From Candidatus Epulonipiscium fishelsonii (GTDB lineage: Bacteria; Bacillota; Clostridia; Lachnospirales; Cellulosilyticaceae): a stretch of DNA of 33,977 nt. Both the position numbers and the translations under genes were made by a program. A model generated the notes under the pieces. The model was not told where the DNA came from and ran no database searches. It saw nothing but the letters and a program-made list of their open reading frames with translations. The stretch spans positions 1-33,977 of the forward strand of contig LJHD01000233.1 in the NCBI GenBank assembly GCA_001983475.1, read 5' to 3'. Below, one piece after another: positions 23,707-31,374 of this stretch (its first letter is position 1; each line of letters starts with the position of its first letter).

Positions 23707-24279
23707 TTAAAATTTAAATAAATTTGGTTTTAACATAAATTCTTCAAATGTTTGTTGGTTTTCATCTTTTGGAGACAATAATAATTTTTCAATTCTATCA
23801 AGTGGCCATTGTATACCCACAGTTTTGTCATTCCACAAAATTCCTGCTTCATACGCTGGTGCGTAATAATCTGTACATTTATATTGAAAAGTTGCAAAAT
23901 TTGATATTACTAAAAATCCATGTGCAAATCCACAAGGAACATAAAACTGCTTTTTGTTTTCGGCTGATAAATATACGCTTTCCCACTGGCCAAATGTTGA
24001 TGAGCCTTCTCTTAAATCAATTGCAACATCAAACACTTCTCCTTCCACTACCCTCACTAGTTTTCCTTGGGTGTGTTTTGTTTGAAAATGCATCCCACGA
24101 AGTACTCCTTTTGCCGAGCGACTCTCATTGTCTTGCACAAACTTCATATTTAAACCTATATCATGGAAGTCTTTCTCAGAATATGATTCAAAAAAATATC
24201 CTCTTTCATCTCCAAAAATTTTAGGCTCAATTATAACTAAGTCCTTTATTTGGGTTTCTACAATATTCATTTGTCCCAT
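23707..24279 (-). CDS. rfbC: dTDP-4-dehydrorhamnose 3,5-epimerase
   Basis: The third enzyme of dTDP-L-rhamnose synthesis (RmlC), a cupin dimer in the cytoplasm. The 190-aa length is normal. Family motifs are IIEPKIFGDERGYFFESY, NESRSAKGVLRGMHFQ (with the catalytic-base His), KLVRVVEGEVFDVAIDLR and the C-terminal FYVPCGFAHGFLV. The ATG at 24279 has GAAAGGA 7 nt upstream, so it is kept over the internal ATG three codons later. It begins 2 nt after rfbD, clearly in one transcript. The other two pathway genes, rfbA and rfbB, are not in the window; they may be elsewhere in the genome. Confidence 0.95.
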   Translation of the reverse strand: MGQMNIVETQIKDLVIIEPKIFGDERGYFFESYSEKDFHDIGLNMKFVQDNESRSAKGVLRGMHFQTKHTQGKLVRVVEGEVFDVAIDLREGSSTFGQWESVYLSAENKKQFYVPCGFAHGFLVISNFATFQYKCTDYYAPAYEAGILWNDKTVGIQWPLDRIEKLLLSPKDENQQTFEEFMLKPNLFKF

Positions 24280-24281
24280 GC

Positions 24282-25160
24282 TTATATCCTTTCATCTATG
24301 ATATAATCTTTTAATGCAACGTCCCAATGTCTAAAACTATTTAAATTGTGCAATTTTAACATAAAATTATCTAAACAAGAATATTGAGGTCTTCTTGCTG
24401 GTCTGCTAAATTCTTCTGTTGTAATTGGTACAACTTTAATATCAATATTTTCTAGCTCAAATATTTTACAAGCAAATTCATACCAAGAGCATATACCTTC
24501 ACAAGTAGCATTGTACGTACCATAAAATTTGGTTGGGATTAAATTTTTTATTGCTAATACCAAGTCTTTAGTATATGTGGGGCTTCCAAATTGATCTGCA
24601 ACAACTTTAATAGTATCATTAGACTTGGCTAAATTTAGCATGGTGTTAACAAAATTGTTTCCATCTCCATAAAGCCAGGCAGTTCTTAATATAAAATATT
24701 TGCTTGAAAATTGACGCACTAGTTGTTCCCCTAGCAATTTACTTTTTCCGTAGATGTTTATAGGCTGGCATGGATAATCTTCCTTTAAAGGTAGTAATAA
24801 TTTAGCATTTTCTATTCTTTCTTGTAATGTGTTTCCTAAAAAAATATCTCCGAATACATAGTCTGTGGAAATATGCACGATTTTAGCTCCAAGTTCTTCG
24901 CAAATAATAGCCAAATTTCTTGGGCCAAGAGCATTTATTTTATAAGCCTGTTCTATATCTTCTTCACACTTGTCAACTGCGGTGTATGCTCCACAGTTTA
25001 TAACTATATCAGGCTTTTCTTCATATAAAACTTTTTCTACTTGTTTAAAGTTTGCAATATCCACAGTATCATAATCCGTCACAAATAAATTATACTCTTC
25101 AAGCTGCTTTTGAACTTCTTTTCCCAACTGTCCCTTTCCACCAGTAATAAATGTTTTCAT
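24282..25160 (-). CDS. rfbD: dTDP-4-dehydrorhamnose reductase
   Basis: The last enzyme of dTDP-L-rhamnose synthesis (RmlD), an NAD(P)H-dependent short-chain reductase. The 292-aa protein has the Rossmann glycine motif GGKGQLG at residues 7-13, INCGAYTAVDKCEED, ISTDYVFGD with the conserved Thr/Asp, and the catalytic pair Tyr137/Lys141 in INIYGKSK. The ATG follows CAGGAGGATTTTT. It precedes rfbC by 2 nt, an rfbD-rfbC pair rather than the full rfbBACD set. dTDP-rhamnose would feed a rhamnose-containing wall polymer or S-layer glycan, consistent with the SLH genes next door, though this is inference. Confidence 0.95.
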   Translation of the reverse strand: MKTFITGGKGQLGKEVQKQLEEYNLFVTDYDTVDIANFKQVEKVLYEEKPDIVINCGAYTAVDKCEEDIEQAYKINALGPRNLAIICEELGAKIVHISTDYVFGDIFLGNTLQERIENAKLLLPLKEDYPCQPINIYGKSKLLGEQLVRQFSSKYFILRTAWLYGDGNNFVNTMLNLAKSNDTIKVVADQFGSPTYTKDLVLAIKNLIPTKFYGTYNATCEGICSWYEFACKIFELENIDIKVVPITTEEFSRPARRPQYSCLDNFMLKLHNLNSFRHWDVALKDYIIDERI

Positions 25161-25245
25161 AAAAATCCTCCTGTTTATTCGGTATTGTTAGTTTTTTCTA
25201 TATTATATTAAAGCAATTTATTGTGATAATATGTTTTAACAGTTC

Positions 25246-25272
25246 AGGATTTTGTGAAAAATACAAAATCCT
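25246..25272. repeat. perfect 10-bp hairpin upstream of rfbD
   Basis: AGGATTTTGT and ACAAAATCCT enclose GAAAAAT. On the plus strand it is followed by ATTTTAAA, a weak terminator-like tail, but no plus-strand gene ends here. It lies about 85 nt before the rfbD start on the other strand. Confidence 0.5.
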
Positions 25273-25742
25273 ATTTTAAATATTTCTTAATATCGGCGTA
25301 CTGTACACCTCTATTCAGTCAGAGAATATTTTCTCGTTCCACATTTCTAATATAGCTTTTGTCTTTAACATTATAGATTTTTTATACATTAATGTATTGT
25401 TTCCACTAAACTTCAGGAAGAAACTAAGTAATGCATTAATATGTTAAAAAAATTTTTTACTTATTTTACTTTTATTAAAAACTGTTGTAAACACTTTCTT
25501 TATAGTGTAATAATATTTACAACAAAAGATTAAGGAATAAAGTAATTTTGGTTAAAGCCCCAATTACCTATTTAGTATGCAACACAAAATTATATTTTAT
25601 ACTCTGCGAGCTGCCCGATAATGCTAAAGGATGGAGCTTCTTATTAATAAAGAAAATATACTCTAAACATAAGTTTTAAATCCATCTAAATTATTTATCC
25701 AATCTTATTATTTATCATATATGTTTCAATGCCATTTATAGA

Positions 25743-25776
25743 TTGACACTCCCCACGTCTAAAGGCGGGGGATTCT
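25743..25776 (-). mobile_element. IS200/IS605-type right-end hairpin remnant
   Basis: On the minus strand AGAATCCCCCGCCTTTAGAC followed by GTGGGGAGTGTCAAT is the familiar end sequence found after tnpB genes of IS200/IS605-family elements, where it also forms the 3' part of the omega RNA. No tnpA or tnpB reading frame is present, so only the end survives. The plus-strand form is CACTCCCCACGTCTAAAGGC. Confidence 0.7.
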
Positions 25777-25947
25777 AAAGTAATTAAATGACAAAGTAAA
25801 GATATGTTTAATTGCTTTTCTTGTGGTCATTCGGCTTGTGTTAAATTGTATTGCTAGTTGATTTGCAGAAGGAAATGTAGTATTCGGTAAAAAGATTTTT
25901 TGAATATTAGATATTATAAGTTCGGCGATTATTTCATACTTAACCAT
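25759..25947 (-). pseudogene. GntR-type helix-turn-helix fragment fused to an IS605 end
   Basis: The frame of 62 aa begins MVKYEIIAELIISNIQKIF and continues PSANQLAIQFNTSRMTTRKAI, matching the first half of the GntR winged helix (LPS---LA--F-VSR-T-RKA). After about residue 48 it loses similarity and its last residues, FRIPRL and the stop, are encoded by the IS200/IS605 end at 25743-25776. So the gene seems cut by insertion of an element that later lost its interior. The ligand-binding domain is missing. No ribosome binding site is evident. It is unlikely to be functional. Confidence 0.6.
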
Positions 25948-25983
25948 ATATATTATAAAAAGTATAGCGCTATCTTTTATAAT

Positions 25984-26140
25984 ATAGGTTGTTGAATAAT
26001 TGATTTAGTACATTTATGTAATAATATTTGTTTAAAAACAAGTAATTTGGGTTCAGGGCAAAGCTCCGCTTTAAAAGTTGTTTACTTTTTTACTCTTGAT
26101 GAAAAATTAAAGATTTAGCATCATTTATTCAACATCCTAT
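25984..26140. mobile_element. 157-bp MITE-like element, GGCTGTTGAATAA family
   Basis: Terminal inverted repeats ATAGGTTGTTGAATAATTGAT and ATCATTTATTCAACATCCTAT (shown as matching about 19 of 21) bound an AT-rich interior with AACAAGTAATTTGGGTT and an AAAGC-TCC-GCTTT hairpin. Interior sequence in the same order occurs at 13991-14058; ends alone at 19256 and 8783; a CTTTAAAAATTACTTTTTTACTCTTGA segment, shared in part, at about 28348. No transposase is in the window. Confidence 0.75.
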
Positions 26141-26285
26141 TAAAAAATGTCTTGTGCTTGTAGATTATTAAAATAGCAGCTTTGATTATGGTGCAAAAGT
26201 GAAGCTCATGCTGGGAGCGGCCCCTCATTAGGTAATTTTGCACAAACATATTTAGGGACACATGCAAATACTCAGTTTTATGATA

Positions 26286-26558
26286 GCGGATTTAGGAATA
26301 ACGTGACGAAAGCTGTTATTAGCAGTTAAATTTAAATATAATATAATGAATATTTATGCAACTAAAACTAGAAAATCTTTATTTTTTTTATCTTTAGTTA
26401 ATTTAAATAAACTTATTAACATATAATTTATCCAAAGAAATGTTATTTATTTATAAATTATTAGCTATAATTTTCTGTATCACAGATATATGAACAACGT
26501 GGCGAAATTTGTTATTCATAATTACGGATTGATTAACAACGTGATTAAATCTGTAATT
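26286..26558 (+). ncRNA. three 35-nt hairpin-forming repeats, possible structured RNA
   Basis: Copies start at 26286, 26482 and 26524 and align without gaps. Each has a CGGATT or CAGATA start, an AACGTG in the middle (AACGTGACGAAAGCTGTTAT, AACGTGGCGAAATTTGTTAT, AACGTGATTAAATCTGTAAT) and folds with AACGTG at or near the loop: AATAAC/GTTATT, TGAACAAC/GTTATTCA, ATTACGGATT/AATCTGTAAT. The stems differ while the loop is kept. The third is followed by TTTTTT, terminator-like. Whether it is transcribed is unknown; I call it a candidate only. Confidence 0.35.
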
Positions 26559-26605
26559 TTTTAATAAATCTATAAATGATACTGATAAAAGAAGAGAGTG
26601 GATCA

Positions 26606-26936
26606 GGAATTGACTAGCTAAATGAGAATCAGGAAGTGAATAGCTGGGTGAAAAAGTTAAATATAGATTGGAAGTGAATAGTTGAGCAGAAAAGCTAAGT
26701 GTAGATTGAAAAGCTAAATATAGATTGGAAGTGAATAGTTGAGCAGAAAAGTTAAGTATAGATTGAAATTGACTAGCTAAATGAAAAAGATAGATATAGA
26801 TTGGAAGTGAATAGTTGAGCAGAAAAGTTAAGTATAGATTGAAATTGACTAGCTAAATGAAAAAGCTAAGTATAGATTGGAAGCGACTAGCTGAATGAAA
26901 AAGCCAAGTGTAGATTGGAATTGACTAGCTATGGGA
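26606..26936. repeat. 38-bp tandem repeat array (minisatellite), about nine units
   Basis: The unit reads GGAAGTGAATAGTTGAGCAG, then AAAAGTTAAGTATAGATT. Two subtypes alternate: one with GTGAATAGTTGAGCAG, one with TTGACTAGCTAAATGA. One unit (near 26715) is a half-copy. The 38-bp period is not a multiple of three, and stop codons occur in every unit, so it is not coding. Units abut without unique spacers, which rules out CRISPR. Confidence 0.9.
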
Positions 26937-27058
26937 AAATTCTATACTTCTATTGTTACCTTGTATAGTCTATTTCAAAATATTTTTGCACACTAGAAAC
27001 ATGCCTAAATTACTTTGCCCATTAGTCTTACTCTATTATTTTATAACCTTTACATAAC

Positions 27059-27158
27059 CTGTTTATAATCTCAAATGTACGATTATTATAAGGTAAAGCT
27101 ATGTTTAGGATAAATAACTTTTATTATCCAAGGTTTATTTTGGAGAGATTATAAACAG
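27059..27158. mobile_element. 100-bp inverted-repeat element
   Basis: A perfect 14-bp terminal inverted repeat, CTGTTTATAATCTC (27059-27072) and GAGATTATAAACAG (27145-27158), with an internal GGATAA/TTATCC hairpin. The ends are unlike the other two element families here. A further folded stretch (CCCTGGCCAAGGG within ACTAAGG...CCTTTGGT) follows at 27167-27206. Confidence 0.6.
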
Positions 27159-27233
27159 TATTATATACTAAGGTCCCTGGCCAAGGGTTTTTCCTTTGGT
27201 ACTAAAGCATATTTTGCTTTTAAATCACTATTT

Positions 27234-27396
27234 CTTATCACATTTACAATACACTTTCTTTTTATCACATTTACAATTTTTTTGTTGTTAAGTGTTTGCT
27301 ACTTATTCTTTCACGTCTGTTCTACTACTTATTTTTTCGCTCAATTGCTACTTATTTTTTCGCGATTACTCTGCTAATTGTTTTTTTCACATAGCC
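27234..27396. repeat. pyrimidine-rich direct repeats
   Basis: TTATCACATTTACAAT occurs twice (from 27235 and 27262). Then four units of 23-26 bp built on TGCTACTTATTTTTTCGC start at 27297, 27323, 27346 and 27372. The units are strongly T-rich on the plus strand. No frame is open across them. Confidence 0.6.
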
Positions 27397-27578
27397 TAAC
27401 CATTAAAGTATATACCCATATATAATAAAACACAACTGGCAAAATAACCTAATATATTTATTCCCCATAGTAAATTATGTCCAATATAATTGATATTACT
27501 AAAAAATGCATATTTATACACATTTGTGCAATTTGTACATGCCACTGAAGTGATTCCAACTTTAGTTTTTATTATAGC

Positions 27579-27606
27579 AAAAAAGAGCGAACATTGTTCG
27601 CCCTTT
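27579..27606 (-). terminator. terminator of the HD-domain gene
   Basis: On the minus strand GGGCGAACAATGTTCGCTC is a tight hairpin followed by TTTTTTGC, starting just at the stop codon. An A-run on the other side could also stop plus-strand reading. Confidence 0.92.
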
Positions 27607-28173
27607 TTAAAGTCCTAGCTTGTCGCTAATACTATTCATTGCCTCTAGTGATAGCTTAGCAAAATCTGCAAAAGGAATACCTAGCTCTTCAATACTCATC
27701 ATTGCCTCACGATTTGCACTAGCAGCGAAAGATTTCTCTTTCATTCGTTTTGTAATGGATTTAACTTTTACACTACTTAGTTTTTTATCTGGGTAAATTA
27801 GAGCAATTGCTGTTATGAAACCTGTAATTGGATCTGCAGCATATAGTGCTTTGTCCATTAGGCTTTTACGTTCTGTTCCGTTAACATCTCCGTTGTGAGA
27901 TTTTATTGCTTGCCAAACGTATTCATTCCCTAAACCATTTTCTTTCATTAGCTCAGCAGATTTTAAACCATGATATTTGGTTTGCTCAGGCTTAGTTTTA
28001 TAATCTAAAATGTCAATGTCAATATCATGAAGAAGTCCAGCTAAGGCCCAATCTTCTTCTTTTTCAGGTTCTAATCTTTGAGCCAAAGCTCTCATAACTG
28101 CTTCTACGGCATATGAATGTTTAATTAAGCTGTCTGTTTGCAGACATTTTACTAATAAATCTTTTGCTTTCAT
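27607..28173 (-). CDS. HD-domain (HDIG-type) phosphohydrolase
   Basis: A 188-aa soluble metal-dependent phosphohydrolase. The HD residues are visible in order: His19 in LIKHSYAVEAVMRAL, His49-Asp50 in AGLLHDIDID, His68 in KYHGLKSAEL, His93 in IKSHNGD, and Asp114 in LYAADPITG. This is the arrangement of the HDIG-type group, which acts on nucleotides or other phosphoesters; the substrate is unknown. AGGGAGA lies 8 nt before the ATG. It is a single-gene unit with its own terminator. The RND operon ends 240 nt upstream on the same strand, separated by non-coding DNA with inverted repeats, so it is probably transcribed separately. Confidence 0.88.
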   Translation of the reverse strand: MKAKDLLVKCLQTDSLIKHSYAVEAVMRALAQRLEPEKEEDWALAGLLHDIDIDILDYKTKPEQTKYHGLKSAELMKENGLGNEYVWQAIKSHNGDVNGTERKSLMDKALYAADPITGFITAIALIYPDKKLSSVKVKSITKRMKEKSFAASANREAMMSIEELGIPFADFAKLSLEAMNSISDKLGL

Positions 28174-28291
28174 TTTAATTTCTCCCTTGTATTTTTTTTA
28201 ATATTGTGTAGATTAATTTTAGAGTACTATCCTTTATAAGTAGCTAAATTTGATTATGGTGGGAAGCTCCCCAAACCTTAGGTGTAGTATA

Positions 28292-28356
28292 TTTAAAAAG
28301 CGAATTTCTTTATAGTGCAAAGTAAAACCACGATTACAAACCACACGCTTTAAAAA
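28292..28356. repeat. inverted repeat after the RND operon
   Basis: TTTAAAAAGCG (28292-28302) faces CGCTTTAAAAA (28346-28356). On the minus strand the structure runs into TTTTTAAATA about 110 nt past the RND stop, so it could end that transcript. The CGCTTTAAAA...ACTTTTTTACTCTTGA side resembles part of the MITE at 25984. A second small palindrome, GGGAAGCTCCCC, lies at 28261. Confidence 0.45.
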
Positions 28357-28412
28357 TTACTTTTTTACTCTTGAATGGTGAGAAAGACTCAAACCTATCA
28401 TAAAGGTATAGA

Positions 28413-31373
28413 TTACTTTTTGCTAATAATTAAATAAAATGTTGGCATTAACAGTAAAACTAAAACTGTTGAAGTAAGAAGCCCTCCAATGATAATAATG
28501 CCCATACCTTGAAGCATTTGAGAACCTTCTCCAATACCCAAAGCTAATGGAATCATTGATAATATAGTAGTTGCTGTAGTCATTAAGATTGGACGCATAC
28601 GCATTGAACCACTTTTTACCAAAGCTTCTTCCAAATCCATTTCTTGTTTAAGAGTATTTGCCGTATCCACAAAAAGTATTCCATTGTTTACTACTATACC
28701 AGCAAGCATTAATAATCCAACTAGTGCAACCATTGTTAAGTCTTGCCCAGAAGCTGCAAGCAAACCAAAAGCCCCTATAGCACTAAAGGCTACACTTGTC
28801 ATAACCATAACAGCAAACCTTATTGATTCAAATTGCATAGACATAACTACGAACACTAGAAAAACAGCGGTTAAAACAGCGCTACCAATAGTTGCCATTT
28901 CTCCGTCAAGAGGGTCTTTTACCAGTTGTTCAGTTACTTCAACAATACCATTTTCTGGCATGTTATCTCTTAATTTTTGTACTTCCGCTTCAACATATGG
29001 CAGATATTGCTCTTGTGTAAACGCTTTTAAGTCAATGTTGTATGCCCCATCAACACGTTGAATGGATTGTTCAGTATCTTCAAAAACTATTGTCGCTACA
29101 TCTCCCAAAGTAATTTTTCCTTTTGGGGTTTCAATTGCTAAAGATAATAGCTTGTTAAAATCATCATATGCTCCTTCAGGATAATTGATAGTAATATCAT
29201 ACTCTTTACCTTGAACTTCAAGTGTGCCAACATCTATACCATTGTTCATTGAATATACAATTTGAGAGATATCACTAACTTGTAGGCCATAAAAAGCAGC
29301 TTTAATTGGATCGATATCTAGCTTTGCTTGTGTTCCACCAGTCTTTAAAGTTGATGTAACCTTTGAAACCCCTGCTATTTTGTACATTGCATCTTGAAGT
29401 CTATTTGCCTCGGATTTTACCATATCATAATCCACACCATAAACTGAAATACTTGCTTTTGGCATATCTGAGCTGCCACCAGAAATATCCCTTGTAGTAA
29501 TTGAAAAATCCATATTTGGTACTGAGTGAAAAATTAAATCATATTCTTCGGTTATAGGTGTAGTTGCATATCCTTCAGCTATATACGCTGTAAGATTAAC
29601 AGTATTTCCCTCAATAGTAATACTATAGTCTTCAATTCTTAAATCATTTGCAATTTGTTGTTCTATATCAGAGATAGCTTGGTTTGTAAAATTAATATCT
29701 GTTCCTGCTCTAAAGTCTACTTTAATATCCATAATTCCTTGGTCTACAGAAGGCATCATTTCAATTGAAATCATAGATACTATATAGCCAGCTCCAACTA
29801 AACTAGCTATTGATATTAATACAACTAAAAATTTGCGTTTTAATATTTTACGAATAATTTTTTCGTATGCTTCTTCTAAGAAATTCATTAGTTTATTTAA
29901 TGGAGCGGTATTTTTTTCAATGGGTTGTAATTTGAAGTATACCAGAGGAATAATGGTAACAGCAACTACAAAAGATGCTACCAAAGCAAATATAATGGTA
30001 AACCCTAGTGAAGTAAACAACTCTCCTGATAATCCGCTTAGCATGGTAAGCGGAACATATACAACAACAGTTGTTATTGTGGAAGCAACAACAGAACCAC
30101 CAACAACTTTTACCCCATCAATTGCTGCATCATAAAAACTTTTATCTTCGGTTTTAGATTTAAAAATACTTTCTAAAATTACAATTGCATTGTCAACCAT
30201 AAGTCCAATGGAGATTACTAAAGCACCTGTTGTAATTAAATTAAGATCGAAATTTGACATCCCCATACCAATAATAGTAATAAGCAATGAAGTTGGAATT
30301 GAGCTACCAACAATTAAACTTGCTTTTAAATCGCCTAAAAACATGTACAAAATAAACATACACATACCAATACCCATGACTAAAGTAGAGCCAACAGACT
30401 GCAACGATTCATATATACCGTCTGTTGTATTTGAAACAACTTCCATTTGTACATTAGGATAAGCAATGCGTAGTTCGTTGAGAATATTTTGAATTTGTCC
30501 TGTGACATGTGGAACATTTGCATCTTGAGTTGCTTCAATACTAAGACCAATATTTTCAATGCCATTAACTCTACTGATTGTTTCTGCATCTGTTGGCACA
30601 AAACTAACGCTTGCTATATCTTGTAATAAAATAGTGCTTCCATTGGGCAAAGTAATGGGTACATGCATTAAGTCATATAATCCTGTTGGTACAGAGCTTG
30701 CTAGTACTTGAAAGGATTGATTGCCCTGAGCAATTTCACCTAAAGGCAAAGTATAATTTGCGTTTTGGACTGCGTTTGCTACCATAAAAGAAGACACACC
30801 ATATTGATTCATAGCAGGTTCGTTTAACAAAATCTCAACATATTGACTTGTTCCTCCAAATATAGTTACATCTCCAACACCTAAAACTGTACTAATTTTA
30901 GGTTCCAGAATATCTTCAACAAATGATATTTCGTTTTCACCGGTACTAGAGCGTACAGAGATTTCCATGATGGGAGAATCTGCTGACATTTCTAAAATGA
31001 TAGGTTCTTCGGCATCTGCAGGTAAATCCAATCTATCGATTTCAGCCTTTAGATCAATATAACATTGGTTCATATCTGTTGAATAGTCAAAATCAAGTCT
31101 TACAAAAGAAACATTTTCTTCGGAGGTGGTAATTGATTGTAAAAATCCACTCATATTTTTTCCTATATCTGCAATTGGTTCAGTAATTTCATCTTCGATA
31201 ACATCTGCTGTTGCACCAGCATATACTGTACTTATTATAAACATAGGTAAAGCTAAGCTGGGCATATAGCTCATTCTAAATCCAGTTAATGAACTTAGGC
31301 CAAAAACAAACATCATTACTACACTTAGCATAACTGATACAGGACGTGTCATTGCTATTTTAGTTAGCCACAT
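28413..31373 (-). CDS. RND family efflux transporter permease
   Basis: A 986-aa inner-membrane pump of the AcrB/HAE type, with about twelve membrane helices and two large extracytoplasmic loops. The ATG at 31373 fits the family start (MWLTKIAMTRPVSVMLSVVM); the track's GTG four codons earlier overlaps the adaptor gene's stop. The first membrane helix and the TM4 segment SIGLMVDNAIVILESIFK are typical; the usual VDD of the proton path is VDN here, keeping only one Asp. The TM10 part is LMLAGIVVNNGILFVDTAN. It follows the adaptor gene with a junction of about one base between stop and start, so is translationally coupled. In Gram-positives such systems export lipids, peptides or drugs without an outer-membrane channel; the substrate is unknown. 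Confidence 0.93.
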   Translation of the reverse strand: MWLTKIAMTRPVSVMLSVVMMFVFGLSSLTGFRMSYMPSLALPMFIISTVYAGATADVIEDEITEPIADIGKNMSGFLQSITTSEENVSFVRLDFDYSTDMNQCYIDLKAEIDRLDLPADAEEPIILEMSADSPIMEISVRSSTGENEISFVEDILEPKISTVLGVGDVTIFGGTSQYVEILLNEPAMNQYGVSSFMVANAVQNANYTLPLGEIAQGNQSFQVLASSVPTGLYDLMHVPITLPNGSTILLQDIASVSFVPTDAETISRVNGIENIGLSIEATQDANVPHVTGQIQNILNELRIAYPNVQMEVVSNTTDGIYESLQSVGSTLVMGIGMCMFILYMFLGDLKASLIVGSSIPTSLLITIIGMGMSNFDLNLITTGALVISIGLMVDNAIVILESIFKSKTEDKSFYDAAIDGVKVVGGSVVASTITTVVVYVPLTMLSGLSGELFTSLGFTIIFALVASFVVAVTIIPLVYFKLQPIEKNTAPLNKLMNFLEEAYEKIIRKILKRKFLVVLISIASLVGAGYIVSMISIEMMPSVDQGIMDIKVDFRAGTDINFTNQAISDIEQQIANDLRIEDYSITIEGNTVNLTAYIAEGYATTPITEEYDLIFHSVPNMDFSITTRDISGGSSDMPKASISVYGVDYDMVKSEANRLQDAMYKIAGVSKVTSTLKTGGTQAKLDIDPIKAAFYGLQVSDISQIVYSMNNGIDVGTLEVQGKEYDITINYPEGAYDDFNKLLSLAIETPKGKITLGDVATIVFEDTEQSIQRVDGAYNIDLKAFTQEQYLPYVEAEVQKLRDNMPENGIVEVTEQLVKDPLDGEMATIGSAVLTAVFLVFVVMSMQFESIRFAVMVMTSVAFSAIGAFGLLAASGQDLTMVALVGLLMLAGIVVNNGILFVDTANTLKQEMDLEEALVKSGSMRMRPILMTTATTILSMIPLALGIGEGSQMLQGMGIIIIGGLLTSTVLVLLLMPTFYLIISKK

Positions 31374-31374
31374 A

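Larger units (their letters stand above)
25161..27606. other. 2.4-kb gene desert rich in repeats
   Basis: Between rfbD and the HD-domain gene no credible intact gene exists on either strand. It holds several unrelated repeat systems: an inverted ATTAATG/CATTAAT region at about 25388-25440, a TTGTAAA/TTTACAA pair at about 25490-25525, an IS200/IS605 end with a truncated GntR-type fragment, a 157-bp MITE, a GTGCAAAA/TTTTGCAC fold at about 26190-26265, three 35-nt hairpin repeats, a 38-bp minisatellite, a 100-bp inverted-repeat element and pyrimidine-rich direct repeats. Individual parts are listed separately. Confidence 0.8.

Noticed and set aside
26606-26936. CRISPR array
   Set aside because: Repeat units abut directly with no unique spacers, units vary along their whole length, and no cas genes are near. 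It is a minisatellite.
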